Source: an uncultured Pelagibacteraceae bacterium (GTDB taxonomy: Bacteria; Pseudomonadota; Alphaproteobacteria; Pelagibacterales; AG-422-B15). From it: 58,235 bases of DNA. The stretch covers positions 1 to 58,235 of the forward strand of contig CABZEU010000006.1 of assembly GCA_902524795.1 (NCBI GenBank), written 5' to 3'. The notes under the pieces were generated by a model that saw only the letters and a list, made by a program, of their open reading frames with translations, searched no databases and was not told the origin of the DNA. Shown piece by piece: positions 38,621 to 49,249 of the stretch; the stretch's first letter is position 1; each line of letters begins with the position of its first letter. The translations under genes and the position numbers were made by a program.

Positions 38621-39927
38621 TTAAACTCTATTGGCTTTCCGTAAACGTTTTTTTTAATTCTATTATTCCAAAAAACTTTTTTACCATTAACGATTGTACC
38701 AATAGGCCAACCCGTTAATTTTTCACCGTGAAATGGTGACCAACCACATTTACTTTTCATGTCTTTATTAAGTACTTTCTTTATTTTATTTAAATCAACG
38801 ATAGTAATATCTGCGTCATATCCAACTTTAATTAAACCTTTATTCTTAATTTTGAAAATTTTTCTTGGATTAAAACTGGTTAATTTCACAACATCCATTA
38901 TAGAAATCATTTTTTTTGAAACTTCATTTAATAAAATAGGTAATAATGTTTGTACGCCTGGCATTCCTGAGGGGCTATTAGGGTAAGCTTTATTTTTTTC
39001 AGATTTTAAATGAGGAGCATGATCGGATCCGATCACATCAATTTTTCCCTCTTTAAGTATTTTTCTAAGATGTGCCCTATGCTTATTTCCTCGTATGGGT
39101 GGATTCATTTGAGCATATGTGCCAATTTTTTTATAACAATCAGGTGAAGATAATACTAAGTGTTGAGGAGTCACTTCAAAAGTTACATATCTCCTATTTC
39201 TTAGAAGTAATTTTACTTCATCAGCAGTCGTAATGTGTAAAATATGAATTTTCTTTTTTGTTAAATTTGCAGACTTAATAAGATTTTTTGTCGATTTAAT
39301 TGCAGTTTCAACATTTCTCCATACTTCATGCGACCGAGGTTGGCTATTTTTAATATATTTCTTTCTAATATTTAATAGATCTTCATCTTCTGAATGGAAT
39401 GAAATCATTTTTTTAGTATTTTTCATTATATTTTGAATGTCTTTATGGTTTGATACTAATAATGTACCGGTGGAAGATCCTACAAATACTTTTACACCAC
39501 AACATCCTCTGAGTTTCTCAACTTTTTTAATTTCAGCGATATTGTCTTTTTCCGCACCAAAGTAAAAGGCGTAATTACAAACCATCCTATTTTTTGCCAT
39601 TCCTAACTTTTTTGTAAATAATGATTTTGTTGTAATACTCGGTTTATTATTAGGCATATCAAATACAGATGTAACGCCCCCGGCAACAGCTGCATAGCTA
39701 CCTGATTTTAAGTCTTCTTTTTTTGTATTTCCTGGCTCTCTAAAGTGTACTTGAGTATCAAAAACACCTGGCAAAATATGGAGTCCTGAGGCATTAAATC
39801 TATCTCTTGACTTTACTTTACTCAAGTTGCCGATCTTGAATATTTTTCCATTTTTTATTGCTATATCAGTATTGCTAACCTTATTGTGCGATACTACTGT
39901 TCCATTTTCTAAAATAAAATCGATCAT
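38617..39927 (-). CDS. pyrC: Dihydroorotase, class I type
   Basis: This enzyme closes carbamoyl aspartate to dihydroorotate in pyrimidine synthesis. The 436-residue amidohydrolase has the second-His and substrate region FDTQVHFREPGNTKKED, GVKVFVGSSTGTL, and the metal Asp in VIGSDHAPHLKSEK. The first His of the usual HxH pair is Gln here (QVH), which I recall from other alphaproteobacterial homologues. It starts 4 bp inside the upstream glycosyltransferase. Confidence 0.88.
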   Translation of the reverse strand: MIDFILENGTVVSHNKVSNTDIAIKNGKIFKIGNLSKVKSRDRFNASGLHILPGVFDTQVHFREPGNTKKEDLKSGSYAAVAGGVTSVFDMPNNKPSITTKSLFTKKLGMAKNRMVCNYAFYFGAEKDNIAEIKKVEKLRGCCGVKVFVGSSTGTLLVSNHKDIQNIMKNTKKMISFHSEDEDLLNIRKKYIKNSQPRSHEVWRNVETAIKSTKNLIKSANLTKKKIHILHITTADEVKLLLRNRRYVTFEVTPQHLVLSSPDCYKKIGTYAQMNPPIRGNKHRAHLRKILKEGKIDVIGSDHAPHLKSEKNKAYPNSPSGMPGVQTLLPILLNEVSKKMISIMDVVKLTSFNPRKIFKIKNKGLIKVGYDADITIVDLNKIKKVLNKDMKSKCGWSPFHGEKLTGWPIGTIVNGKKVFWNNRIKKNVYGKPIEFN

Positions 39928-40811
39928 CTTGCTTCTTTCTTAATTATATTGAGTACTTTTTCAACAGATAAATTTAGAGGATCATCAAGAGCTGGATAGT
40001 CCAATGATTTTATAACTTTATGATCTCCCCACGGGGCGTAGGCAATTTCATTTGTTGGTCCAAAAAGGGCAAATGTTTTACACTTTGTTGAAGCAGCAAG
40101 ATGCATCAGCCCACTATCACTGCCAATAAAAAAACTACATTTATTAAAAATAGGTATCATATGACGTAAGTTTCCCCAGTCGAATAAGTTAATTATATTT
40201 AATGATGAGTCTTCAATCATTTTGAAAAAATTTTCTCTATTTGGGATATCTTTTGATATGCCTGTGAATATTAAAGTATAGTCCTTGAAGAAATCGTTTT
40301 TAAATAATTCGAAATATTTTTCAATAGCCCAATCTTTCTCCTTCCAATTAGAATAGGGCGATACTGCTATAAAAGGACCATTAGTTTTAATTTTACTTAA
40401 ACTTTCTGACTCATCAGTTGAGTCATGCCAGATAAACGGTGAAATTTGTTTTGATGTATTAAGAAAATTTTTAAATTGAATAATTTTATGATATTTATCA
40501 TTTCCCTTAAAAATTCTACGAGACTTAGTGAATAATAAATATGCTGTAATAGACGATCTCAAATCAATAACTAGATCCCATTTTTTAATAATACAAGACT
40601 GCCAAACGTTTAGCCAATGCAAGCCATATTTTTTTTTATTTATCACAATGATTTTTTTAAGGTTAGGCATTTTTTCGTAAAGGGCCTTTGCGTACGAACT
40701 AGTGACAATTGTAAATTTTGATTGATTATTTTGATCAATTAAAAAATTGATAATTGATGATGCTAAAATGGTATCCCCAATCCGTGTGGGTCCTATAAAT
40801 AAAATGTTCAT
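39924..40811 (-). CDS. Glycosyltransferase family 9 (heptosyltransferase-like)
   Basis: This 295-residue protein resembles ADP-heptose:LPS heptosyltransferases: an N-terminal FIGPTRIGDTILASSIINFL and the C-terminal donor site with FIGSDSGLMHLAASTKCKTFALFGPT, the GT9 hallmark. It probably transfers a sugar onto the lipopolysaccharide core on the cytosolic face of the inner membrane, implying a Gram-negative outer membrane with core sugars. It overlaps pyrC by 4 bp, an unusual pairing without evident functional link. tRNA-Leu lies 31 bp upstream. Confidence 0.92.
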   Translation of the reverse strand: MNILFIGPTRIGDTILASSIINFLIDQNNQSKFTIVTSSYAKALYEKMPNLKKIIVINKKKYGLHWLNVWQSCIIKKWDLVIDLRSSITAYLLFTKSRRIFKGNDKYHKIIQFKNFLNTSKQISPFIWHDSTDESESLSKIKTNGPFIAVSPYSNWKEKDWAIEKYFELFKNDFFKDYTLIFTGISKDIPNRENFFKMIEDSSLNIINLFDWGNLRHMIPIFNKCSFFIGSDSGLMHLAASTKCKTFALFGPTNEIAYAPWGDHKVIKSLDYPALDDPLNLSVEKVLNIIKKEAR

Positions 40812-40842
40812 AATTAGTTTATATTTATATCATATCTTTATT

Positions 40843-40928
40843 TGGTGCCGTCGGAGAGACTCGAACTCTCACGAACTATGTTCACTGATCCCTCAAACCA
40901 GCCTGTCTACCAATTCCAGCACGACGGC
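40843..40928 (-). tRNA. tRNA-Leu (anticodon GAG)
   Basis: This 86-nt class II tRNA on the minus strand has an encoded CCA, acceptor GCCGTCG, anticodon loop TTGAGGG (GAG), a long variable arm and the T-arm GAGAGTTCGAGTCTCTC. It lies between the GT9 gene and nadA, both reading away from it or in the same direction. Confidence 0.96.
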
Positions 40929-41018
40929 AAATTTCCCTATTTTTTAGGGATAAGTTGTATTGTTGAAATATATACATTTAACTATAATTGTATTAATAGA
41001 TAATAAAAATATTAATAT

Positions 41019-42038
41019 ATGTTAAGTGAAGAATTAAAATATCCTTCAAATTTTACTCCTGAAGTTCAAAGTGCTACGGCTGAACTCTATAAAGGTGTGG
41101 AAAAAGTAATCCCTGCTGTGGAATGGCCATTTCATGCTCCGCTAATACATGAGATCAATAAACTTAAAAAAGAAAAAAATATTGCTATTCTTACACACAA
41201 CTATCAAACACCTGAAATATTTCATTGTGTTTCGGATATTGTAGGAGATTCGCTAAAGCTTGCTTATGAAGCTAGAGACTCAAAAGCTGAAACAATAATT
41301 GTTTGTGGGGTTCATTTTATGGCTGAAACTGCAAAAATTTTAAGCCCAAACAAAAGTGTTCTAATACCTGATGCAAGGGCAGGATGTTCACTTGCAGATT
41401 CAATTACTGCTGAAGATATTAGATTATTGAAACAAAAATATCCTGGCGTTCCAGTCGTTACATATGTCAATACGTCTGCTGAAGTAAAAGCTGAAACAGA
41501 TGTTTGTTGTACATCTGGTAACGCAAAAAAAGTAGTAGAAGCACTTGGAACAGATAGTGTTATATTTTTACCTGATGAATTTTTAGCGAAAAATGTCGCC
41601 GCACAAACAAATGTAAAAATTATTTCATGGAAAGGACGATGTGAAGTGCATGAAAGATTCACAGCGCAAGAAATATTGGCCTATAAAGAACAACATAAAG
41701 ACATTGTTGTGCTCGCTCATCCTGAGTGCTCTCCAGAAGTAGTGGCAGTTAGTGATTTTGCTGGATCTACAGCTGGCATGAGCAATTATGTAAAGGACAA
41801 TCAGCCTCAAAAAGTAATAATGGTCACTGAATGCTCTATGAGTGATAATGTAGCTATTGAAAATCCTGATGTTGAGTTTGTAAGACCTTGTAATTTATGT
41901 CCACACATGAAAAGAATTTCTCTTAAGAAAATATATGATGCTATTCGCTTCAATCAATTTCAGATAGAAGTAGATAAAGATATTATTGATCGAGCTCGCT
42001 TATCAATTGATCGAATGTTGGAAATTGGAAGAAGCTAA
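41019..42038 (+). CDS. nadA: Quinolinate synthase A
   Basis: NadA condenses iminoaspartate with dihydroxyacetone phosphate to quinolinate. The 339-residue protein has the three 4Fe-4S cysteine regions [22 protein letters not shown] and [12 protein letters not shown], plus [14 protein letters not shown]. It opens the nadA-nadB-nadC operon, with the nadB start two bases after its stop. The operon gives complete de novo NAD synthesis from aspartate. Confidence 0.97.
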   Translation: MLSEELKYPSNFTPEVQSATAELYKGVEKVIPAVEWPFHAPLIHEINKLKKEKNIAILTHNYQTPEIFHCVSDIVGDSLKLAYEARDSKAETIIVCGVHFMAETAKILSPNKSVLIPDARAGCSLADSITAEDIRLLKQKYPGVPVVTYVNTSAEVKAETDVCCTSGNAKKVVEALGTDSVIFLPDEFLAKNVAAQTNVKIISWKGRCEVHERFTAQEILAYKEQHKDIVVLAHPECSPEVVAVSDFAGSTAGMSNYVKDNQPQKVIMVTECSMSDNVAIENPDVEFVRPCNLCPHMKRISLKKIYDAIRFNQFQIEVDKDIIDRARLSIDRMLEIGRS

Positions 42039-42040
42039 TT

Positions 42041-43654
42041 ATGGCTGACTCTATCTATAGACCAGATGTGGTTATTGTGGGTGGTGGTGTAGCTGGACTG
42101 ACCACAGCGCTTAATCTAGCGCCGCGAAAAGTATGCATTATTACTAAAAGTACTTTAGGGGTGAACACCTCAAGTATGTGGGCTCAAGGTGGAATTGCTG
42201 CTGCAGTTGGAATTAATGATAGTGTTAAAAGTCACATTGAAGATACAGTATCAACTGCAAAAGGACTTGCTGACGAGAATGTCATTGTAAAAGTTGTCAA
42301 TGAAGCAAAAAATATTATCAATGATCTTGAGAGCTTCGGTGTGAACTTTGATAAAAATGATGATGGCTCTTTTGATTTAGGATTAGAAGCAGCTCATAGT
42401 AGTAACCGAATAGTAAGATCAAAAGGTGATAGTTCTGGTATTGAAATTATGAGAGGATTAATAGAAAAAGTTCGTGAAAGTCATAATATTACTGTTTTAG
42501 AAAACGTATCAATTGATAGCATTATGTCAGAAAATAACACTATTCACGGGGTGATTGGAAGATTGACTCAAGATAATGTTCCAGAGAATCATGTCGTTAT
42601 CGAAAGTTCAAATGTTGTGCTTGCTACTGGGGGACTTGGAGGAATATTTGCTAATACAACTAATCCAAGAAGTTCTTATGGTGAGGGAATAGCTCTTGCT
42701 GCACAAGCAGGCGCAGTATTGACTGATATGGAATTTATTCAATTCCATCCAACAGGACTTGATTTCGGTTTGGACCCTACTCCACTTGCTACCGAAGCAA
42801 TTAGAGGTGATGGAGCTTATCTGGTAAATCAAAATGAAGAAAGGTTTATGCTCGGAGTTCATCCAGAAAATGAATTAGCACCCAGAGACTTGGTTGCTCA
42901 AAATTTATTTAAACAAATAGAGCAAGGAAACTCTGTCTTTCTTGATTGCCGTAAAGTAAGTAGTAAATTTGAAACAAAATATCCACAAGTTGACTCATAT
43001 TGTCAAGCGGCAGGGCTTAATCCAAAAATAGATTTATTGCCAATACTTCCAGTTGCTCATTATCATATAGGAGGAGTTAAAACGGACCTGGATGGAAAAA
43101 CTTCAGTGGAAGGGCTTTGGTGTTGTGGTGAAGTTGCGGCAACAGGCATACATGGTGCAAATCGTTTGGCTTCTAATTCATTACTTGAGTCAATGGTATT
43201 TGGAAGAATTGTTGCAAAAAATATTAATAGTTCACCAATTAAAAAAATAAATAAAATTAATCCTGATTTTATTAGAATGTATAAAGAAAAAACTAAGAAT
43301 AAGATCAGAGCGAAAAAATATATTTGGCAACTTCGTTCTTCAATGATGAGGAATGTTGGTATTGTAAGAAGCCATAGCTCAATTGTAAGAGGTCTTCATG
43401 ATATTCTTAAGATAGAAAGAGAGTCGAAGGGACTCTCCGCAAAACTAAATGATATGATACTCGTAAGTAAGTTCATTATTATTGGTGCTTATTTCAGAAA
43501 AGAAAGTAGAGGATGTCACTTAAGATCTGACTATCAAAATACAGATGATAATTATGTATTGCATTTTGATATGAAATTCTCAGATATAGATAATAAAATA
43601 AATGAAATCTTAAATTTGACAGATTACAAAAATCGTAGACAAATTGTTAACTAA
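42041..43654 (+). CDS. nadB: L-aspartate oxidase
   Basis: NadB oxidises aspartate to iminoaspartate, the NadA substrate, using FAD. The 537-residue flavoprotein of the succinate-dehydrogenase type has the FAD fold VIVGGGVAGLTTALNL, MWAQGGIAAAV, the catalytic block FIQFHPTGLDFG, HYHIGGVKTDLDG and HGANRLASNSLLE. Normal length. It overlaps nadC by 11 bp. Confidence 0.97.
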   Translation: MADSIYRPDVVIVGGGVAGLTTALNLAPRKVCIITKSTLGVNTSSMWAQGGIAAAVGINDSVKSHIEDTVSTAKGLADENVIVKVVNEAKNIINDLESFGVNFDKNDDGSFDLGLEAAHSSNRIVRSKGDSSGIEIMRGLIEKVRESHNITVLENVSIDSIMSENNTIHGVIGRLTQDNVPENHVVIESSNVVLATGGLGGIFANTTNPRSSYGEGIALAAQAGAVLTDMEFIQFHPTGLDFGLDPTPLATEAIRGDGAYLVNQNEERFMLGVHPENELAPRDLVAQNLFKQIEQGNSVFLDCRKVSSKFETKYPQVDSYCQAAGLNPKIDLLPILPVAHYHIGGVKTDLDGKTSVEGLWCCGEVAATGIHGANRLASNSLLESMVFGRIVAKNINSSPIKKINKINPDFIRMYKEKTKNKIRAKKYIWQLRSSMMRNVGIVRSHSSIVRGLHDILKIERESKGLSAKLNDMILVSKFIIIGAYFRKESRGCHLRSDYQNTDDNYVLHFDMKFSDIDNKINEILNLTDYKNRRQIVN

Positions 43655-44474
43655 AAAATATATAAATCAGCTAGTACACTCTGCTCTCTTAGAAGATATA
43701 GGAAGAGATGGTGATATAACATCAAAAGTATTAATACCTAAATCCTCTCTGTCAAAAGCAACTATTGTCGTTAAAGAAAAAGCTGTTATATGTGGTACTG
43801 AATTCGCGAAGCAAACCTTTAAAAAGTTAGATAAGTCAGTCAAAATTAGGACCCTGAAAAAAGACGGTGAACTGGCAAACAAGGGGGATAAAATAATTAG
43901 AATTTCAGGAAAGACGCAGAACATCTTAACTGCAGAAAGAACTGCTCTTAACTTTTTAGGCATAATGTCTGGCATTGCATCCAAAGCAAAAGAATTTTCA
44001 GATATAGCTGATCCGTATGGCTCAAAAATATATTCTACACGTAAAACTATTCCTGGGATTCGTAAACTTGAAAAATATGCACTAACAATTGGGGGGGCAC
44101 ATATTAATAGAGAAACGCTTGATGATTTCTTTTTCATTAAAGACAATCATTTGAGGACAAATTCTGACATTAAAGAGTGCATACGTAAACTTAGGCTCAT
44201 GAGTCGAAACAAAAAAATTACAGTTGAAGTTGATAATCTAAATCAACTTAAAGAAATAATTAATGAAAAGGTTGATGTAGTTTTATTAGATAACATGACC
44301 CCAATCCAGGTGAAGACTTGTCTTAAAATAGTTAATGGTAGATTTGAATGTGAGGCATCGGGAAAAATAAATTTAAAGAACCTTTTGTCTTACGCAAAAA
44401 CAAAAGTGAACCGTATTTCTATAGGCCAACTTACTCACAGCATTAATAATGTAGATTTTGGATTAGATATCTAA
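43644..44474 (+). CDS. nadC: Nicotinate-nucleotide pyrophosphorylase (carboxylating)
   Basis: NadC converts quinolinate and PRPP to nicotinate mononucleotide. The 276-residue protein has LLEDIGRDGDITS, the substrate-binding TAERTALNFLGIMSGIA, ARKT-like STRKTIPGIRKLEKYA and KDNHLRTNSDI. It uses TTG 43644 inside the end of nadB, giving the expected N-terminus. The next gene starts at the following base. Confidence 0.96.
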   Translation: MLTKKYINQLVHSALLEDIGRDGDITSKVLIPKSSLSKATIVVKEKAVICGTEFAKQTFKKLDKSVKIRTLKKDGELANKGDKIIRISGKTQNILTAERTALNFLGIMSGIASKAKEFSDIADPYGSKIYSTRKTIPGIRKLEKYALTIGGAHINRETLDDFFFIKDNHLRTNSDIKECIRKLRLMSRNKKITVEVDNLNQLKEIINEKVDVVLLDNMTPIQVKTCLKIVNGRFECEASGKINLKNLLSYAKTKVNRISIGQLTHSINNVDFGLDI

Positions 44475-44933
44475 ATGTACAGTAGGTCGATCACCCCCAA
44501 TGGATTTGATGCTCCAATTGAATACATAACTAAAAAATTTGTTTTACGCCCACTCACAATAGACTATGTAGATGAAGACTATAAAGTAGTAATGAGTAGC
44601 GTGGATCATCTTTATAAACTGATGAATAATAGTGAATGGCCAAAAGGTCTTACTCTAGAGGAAAATTTAATTGACCTCGGCTGGCATCAACGAGAATTTA
44701 CCTTAGGTCATTCTTTTGCATATACTGTTTTATCGCCAGAAAGTAATAAAATTATCGGTTGCTGTTACATTTATCCATCAGCAAATCCTCAGTATGAAGT
44801 TCAAGTATTCTATTGGATTAAAGAAAATCTTTTGAAAGACGGACTTGAGTCTGAATTGGGTATTGCAATTAAAAGTTGGTTAGAGGTATCCTGGCCCTTC
44901 AAAAGATTTGATTTTCCAGGCAGAAATATTTAA
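44475..44933 (+). CDS. GNAT-like N-acetyltransferase
   Basis: This 152-residue protein looks like a short GNAT: an FVLRPLTIDYVDEDYKVV beginning, IIGCCYIYPS as the fourth strand, and a final helix region. The acetyl-CoA loop is poorly conserved (KENLLKDGLESELG), so the assignment is by fold pattern. It follows nadC without a gap and may be transcribed with the NAD operon; no role in NAD metabolism is evident. Its stop is directly against the convergent glycyl-tRNA synthetase. Confidence 0.65.
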   Translation: MYSRSITPNGFDAPIEYITKKFVLRPLTIDYVDEDYKVVMSSVDHLYKLMNNSEWPKGLTLEENLIDLGWHQREFTLGHSFAYTVLSPESNKIIGCCYIYPSANPQYEVQVFYWIKENLLKDGLESELGIAIKSWLEVSWPFKRFDFPGRNI

Positions 44934-46292
44934 TTATTCAAAAATCTTTTGGTACTCAGCTATAAGTTCTTTTATTGAGACTCTTTTTTGTTGCATGGTA
45001 TCCCGGTCTCTAATTGTTACAGTTTCATTTTCCAAGGTTTCAAAGTCAACAGTTATACATATTGGAGTGCCAATTTCATCATGCCTTCTATAGCCTTTAC
45101 CAATATTACCTGAATTTTCTAAAATTACTCGACCTAATCCAAGTGATTGCAAGTCTTTTTTTATTATTCTCGCTTTGTTGACTAGCTCCTCATTGTTTCT
45201 TTTAAGTGGAATTACAGCAGCTTTAATAGGAGATAGATGTGGTTTAAGTGCTAATACAATACGCGTATTATTATTTTCTAACTTTTCTTCTCGGTAAGCT
45301 TCGTTTAACAGTGCTAAGACCCCCCTGTCAACCCCTGCTGATGGCTCAATTACGTAAGGTATAAACCAATCTTTACTTTCAGAATTTTGAACAGCAAGTT
45401 TTGTAGTTGAATTTTTATTTTCCATAACTTCTGCAGAAATTTTAAACTCGCTCTGATTTTTTGTATGTGAACCTAAATCAAAATCTGTTCTATTGGCTAT
45501 TCCTTCTAATTCTTCTAAGCCGTGAGGGAATTCATACATCAAATCTACTGTTGCTTTTGAGTAATGAGATAAATCGCTATTATCTACATTAAGTTTTTTA
45601 AGATTATTTGGATCGATTCCTTGATGAACCCACCAATCGTACCTTTGAGCAACCCAGTAGTCATGCCAAGTTTCGTCTTTTCCAGGTTCAACAAAAAATT
45701 CAAGCTCCATTTGCTCAAACTCTCGAACTCTAAAAATAAATTTTCCAGGAGTCACTTCGTTTCTGAATGCTTTACCTATCTGTGCAATACCAAAAGGTAC
45801 TACTTTATTCGTAGAATCTAAAATATTTTTAAAATTAGTGAATATTTGTTGTGCAGTTTCAGGTCGTAAATATGCGTAGTTACTTCCATCATCAACCGGT
45901 CCAACTGCAGTTTTAAACATCAAATTGAAAGGCCTCGGATCAGTTAAATCTGTTGAGCCGCACTGAGGACATTTATTATCATTATGTTGGTCAGCTCTAA
46001 ATCTATAATTACAACTTTTACAATCGACCAGTGGATCAGAAAATGTATCTTCGTGTCCAGAATGTTTAAGAACTTGCTTTCCTGTAAGGATAGATGCATC
46101 CAAGCCCTCAACATCATCCCTTTCATAAATCATTGATTTCCACCAGGACAATTTAAGATTATTTTTTAATTCGACACCAAGTGGACCGTAATCATAAACT
46201 CCCTGAAGTCCTCCGTAAATCTCATTTGATTGAAATATAAAGCCTCGTCTTTTACAAAGAGAAACAAGGTCTTCCATATGTTTAGAGACCAT
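44934..46292 (-). CDS. glyQS: Glycine--tRNA ligase, single-chain (alpha2) type
   Basis: This class II synthetase charges tRNA-Gly. The enzyme is the dimeric single-polypeptide type, with [33 protein letters not shown], the zinc-finger-like [29 protein letters not shown], motif 2 [21 protein letters not shown] and motif 3 [13 protein letters not shown]. Many alphaproteobacteria instead have the tetrameric glyQ+glyS form, so this gene marks lineage history. ATG 46292 is chosen over an upstream start at 46340 that lies deep in sppA. Confidence 0.93.
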   Translation of the reverse strand: MVSKHMEDLVSLCKRRGFIFQSNEIYGGLQGVYDYGPLGVELKNNLKLSWWKSMIYERDDVEGLDASILTGKQVLKHSGHEDTFSDPLVDCKSCNYRFRADQHNDNKCPQCGSTDLTDPRPFNLMFKTAVGPVDDGSNYAYLRPETAQQIFTNFKNILDSTNKVVPFGIAQIGKAFRNEVTPGKFIFRVREFEQMELEFFVEPGKDETWHDYWVAQRYDWWVHQGIDPNNLKKLNVDNSDLSHYSKATVDLMYEFPHGLEELEGIANRTDFDLGSHTKNQSEFKISAEVMENKNSTTKLAVQNSESKDWFIPYVIEPSAGVDRGVLALLNEAYREEKLENNNTRIVLALKPHLSPIKAAVIPLKRNNEELVNKARIIKKDLQSLGLGRVILENSGNIGKGYRRHDEIGTPICITVDFETLENETVTIRDRDTMQQKRVSIKELIAEYQKIFE

Positions 46293-47088
46293 AACGACTC
46301 CAAAAAGAGTTTTCCTTAATTGATTGAATAATCTGATCAATCAGATCATTGGAGCCAGATCTGCTACTGAATAAATTTTTTATAAATGATTTTTTTTCTT
46401 CAATATGTCTTATTTTTATATTCTTTCCATAGTGTCTTTCAAGATAGGTATTCAGATTTTCATTAGAGTCGACTAATCCAATATTTTTTCCTTGTTCTCC
46501 TGTCCAGAATTCACCATTGAAAACTTGAGCAGGCTTTATCTTCTTTTTTCTACTCTTAAGGACTAAGTCTTTGAAATTTTCAAAAATACTATCTTGAACC
46601 TTTATTAATTTTGATACATCTTTTTTTGATACCTCCTCAAAAGGATCTAAAAATGATTTACGATCTCCCTTGGTAAAAACTCTTCTTTTAATGCCAACTT
46701 TATCAATAAGTTTTTTAAATCCAAAAGATGCGCTAATCACTCCTATTGACCCAACAATAGAACTTTTATTTGCCAATAGAATATCACCTGCACACATTAG
46801 CATGTAACCTCCTGAAGCGGCGACATCCTCAGCTATGGTAATCACTTTTACTTTATTTTTTTTTGAAAGGGTTTTAATTCTATCATAAATCAACTCTGAT
46901 TGAACTGGAGACCCTCCAGGAGAATTAATTTTGATAACAACAACGTTTGGTTTTTTGTAAGTAAAAGTTTTATCAAGTATGTTCGAACAATTTTCAAGAG
47001 TTAGTCCTTTTTGAAACCTACCAAGGTCACCGATTACTCCTCTTAAGCCAACAATATTAATGCGAGTTTTAGTTGAAAAGATGCTCAT
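46282..47088 (-). CDS. S49-family peptidase (SppA/SohB-like)
   Basis: This 268-residue serine peptidase cleaves signal peptides or membrane fragments. It has [18 protein letters not shown] and the nucleophile Ser in [16 protein letters not shown], and the general-base Lys is probably in [15 protein letters not shown]. It lacks the N-terminal domain of full-length SppA, as in short archaeal/alphaproteobacterial SppA forms, and no transmembrane helix is obvious. It overlaps the glycyl-tRNA synthetase start by 11 bp. Confidence 0.88.
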   Translation of the reverse strand: MSIFSTKTRINIVGLRGVIGDLGRFQKGLTLENCSNILDKTFTYKKPNVVVIKINSPGGSPVQSELIYDRIKTLSKKNKVKVITIAEDVAASGGYMLMCAGDILLANKSSIVGSIGVISASFGFKKLIDKVGIKRRVFTKGDRKSFLDPFEEVSKKDVSKLIKVQDSIFENFKDLVLKSRKKKIKPAQVFNGEFWTGEQGKNIGLVDSNENLNTYLERHYGKNIKIRHIEEKKSFIKNLFSSRSGSNDLIDQIIQSIKENSFWSRYGL

Positions 47089-47183
47089 ATTTGAAAATAT
47101 TTACCAGAAATCTATAACTTTTAATAATACGAGACTATATTATAACTACACCAAAATATAAAACAAAAACATTAGTTTATTAA

Positions 47184-48164
47184 ATGAGTCATCCAAAAAA
47201 TGCCCTTTCGAAAACCTTAAAGTCTTCTTTGAAAAGAGTTAATAAGGAAATCAAAGACAATATAAAGGATGAGGAAAAACTCATAACCACAACTGCAGGG
47301 CACTTACTCAATTCAGACGGAAAGAAAATTCGACCACTCCTAACACTTATAATTTCCAGAATGCTTAAATATAGGGGCAGTGCTGATTTAACACTAGCTG
47401 TTTGCATTGAATTTATTCATAACGCAACTTTATTGCACGATGACGTTATAGATACTGGAAAAATTCGAAGAGGTAAAAAAAGTGCTAACGAAATTTGGGG
47501 CAATAAAGTTAGTGTACTTGTTGGAGACTATCTTTTAAGTAAAGCATTTAAACTCATGGTCAAAAACAAATCACTCAAGCTCCTTGAAATCTTATCACAA
47601 ACCTCGCTCGTACTGGCGAGAGGTCAAATACAAGATGTTGGCAATACCCAAAACATAAAATTGAGTGAGAAAAAATACTTAGCAATTATTAATGCCAAAA
47701 CTGCAGAGCTGTTTAGAGTGTCTTGTTTTCTTCCAACCATAATTACGAATCAAAATAAAAAAATTCAAAAAATATTTAATGACTTTGGATATTATTTTGG
47801 AATGTCTTTCCAGTTATCAGACGATATTTTAGATTATTTTGGACATTCAAATAAAATGGGCAAATCAATTGGTAAGGATTTTTATGAAGGAAAAGTTACA
47901 TATCCTGTGATCCGATGCTTTAGAGATTCTGATCAGAAATCAAAAGTAATTATTGCAAAACTATTTCTTAAGAAAAAAAGAAATAAGAAAGATCTTGTCA
48001 TTTTGTTAAAATTAATGAAAAAAACTGGTGCGTATCAAAAGTCGATTGATTTTCTGCTCAAATATAATGAAAAAGCAAAGTCAAGTATTAATAAATTTGA
48101 AGATAATAGATATAAGGTGTATCTTACAAGTTTAGTAGATAACTTGGCAATAAGAGAAAAGTAA
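47184..48164 (+). CDS. ispB: Polyprenyl diphosphate synthase (octaprenyl/decaprenyl type)
   Basis: This long-chain trans-prenyltransferase probably makes the ubiquinone side chain. The 326-residue protein has [11 protein letters not shown], the first Asp-rich motif [22 protein letters not shown], the second motif [14 protein letters not shown] and [18 protein letters not shown]. All active-site elements are intact, in contrast to the ispA-like gene downstream. aroC starts 2 bp after its stop. Confidence 0.94.
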   Translation: MSHPKNALSKTLKSSLKRVNKEIKDNIKDEEKLITTTAGHLLNSDGKKIRPLLTLIISRMLKYRGSADLTLAVCIEFIHNATLLHDDVIDTGKIRRGKKSANEIWGNKVSVLVGDYLLSKAFKLMVKNKSLKLLEILSQTSLVLARGQIQDVGNTQNIKLSEKKYLAIINAKTAELFRVSCFLPTIITNQNKKIQKIFNDFGYYFGMSFQLSDDILDYFGHSNKMGKSIGKDFYEGKVTYPVIRCFRDSDQKSKVIIAKLFLKKKRNKKDLVILLKLMKKTGAYQKSIDFLLKYNEKAKSSINKFEDNRYKVYLTSLVDNLAIREK

Positions 48165-48166
48165 CC

Positions 48167-49249
48167 ATGTCATATAATACATTTGGCAAATTGTTTCGTT
48201 TTACCACTTGGGGGGAGTCCCACGGTGCAGCTATAGGCTGTGTTATAGACGGATGCCCTCCAATGATTCCTCTTAATGAGAAAGACATCCAAAAATATTT
48301 AGACATGAGAAAACCTGGAACTTCTCGTTTTGTGACTCAGAGAAAAGAAGATGATAAGGTTTCCATTCTCTCTGGGGTTTTTGAGGGCAAAACAACTGGT
48401 ACACCGATTTTACTCCTAATCTGGAATAAGGATCAAAGATCTAAAGATTATACTGAAATAAAGAATAAATTTAGACCTGGCCATGCAGACATTACTTACT
48501 TTCTAAAATACGGAATGAGAGACTACCGCGGAGGCGGTCGCTCATCAGCTCGAGAAACAGCTAGTCGTGTTGCAGCAGGAGCGGTAGCCAGAAAAGTTAT
48601 TGGTCATATTTCAAATAAAAACATATTGATACAAGGGGCAGTAACGCAAATTGGGAAGATGAGCATAAACTCTAGACATTTTAAATGGAATGAAGTTCGT
48701 AAAAATAGTTTCTTTTGTCCTGACAAAAAGATCATATCGACATGGGAAGAGTATCTAGATGTTACACGTAAAAATGGAACTTCTTTAGGAGCAAAAATAC
48801 TCGTAAATGTAAAGAATGTTCCTTCAGGACTTGGTGAACCTATATACGGCAAATTAGATGCTGAATTAGCATCTGCAATGATGAGCATCAACGCGATTAA
48901 AGGAGTTGAGATTGGTTTAGGAAATGATTCTGTTGAAATCACTGGTGATGAAAATTCAGATGAAATACGAGCTAACGGTAAGAAAATTTCCTTTTCATCG
49001 AATAATTCTGGCGGCATTTTAGGAGGTATTTCCAGCGGTCAAGATATCAACATAAGTATTGCGGTGAAACCAACATCTTCAATCTTAAAAACAAAAAAGA
49101 CGATTAATAATAGACTAAAGAATACAACCATATCAACGAAAGGAAGGCACGATCCATGTGTGGGTTTAAGGGCAGTTCCTATTGCTGAAGCAATGACAGC
49201 ATGTGTTTTAGCTGATCATATCATGCGCAACAAAGCTCAGTGTAGCTAA
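48167..49249 (+). CDS. aroC: Chorismate synthase
   Basis: AroC makes chorismate from EPSP using reduced FMN; chorismate feeds aromatic amino acids, folate and ubiquinone. The 360-residue protein begins with [19 protein letters not shown] and has [35 protein letters not shown] and [17 protein letters not shown]. The stop overlaps the convergent ispA by 4 bp. Confidence 0.98.
   Translation: MSYNTFGKLFRFTTWGESHGAAIGCVIDGCPPMIPLNEKDIQKYLDMRKPGTSRFVTQRKEDDKVSILSGVFEGKTTGTPILLLIWNKDQRSKDYTEIKNKFRPGHADITYFLKYGMRDYRGGGRSSARETASRVAAGAVARKVIGHISNKNILIQGAVTQIGKMSINSRHFKWNEVRKNSFFCPDKKIISTWEEYLDVTRKNGTSLGAKILVNVKNVPSGLGEPIYGKLDAELASAMMSINAIKGVEIGLGNDSVEITGDENSDEIRANGKKISFSSNNSGGILGGISSGQDINISIAVKPTSSILKTKKTINNRLKNTTISTKGRHDPCVGLRAVPIAEAMTACVLADHIMRNKAQCS

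Noticed and set aside
43667..44146. 159-codon minus-strand open frame opposite nadC
   Set aside because: Lies wholly within nadC, whose sense frame has all family motifs; composition is that of a shadow frame.
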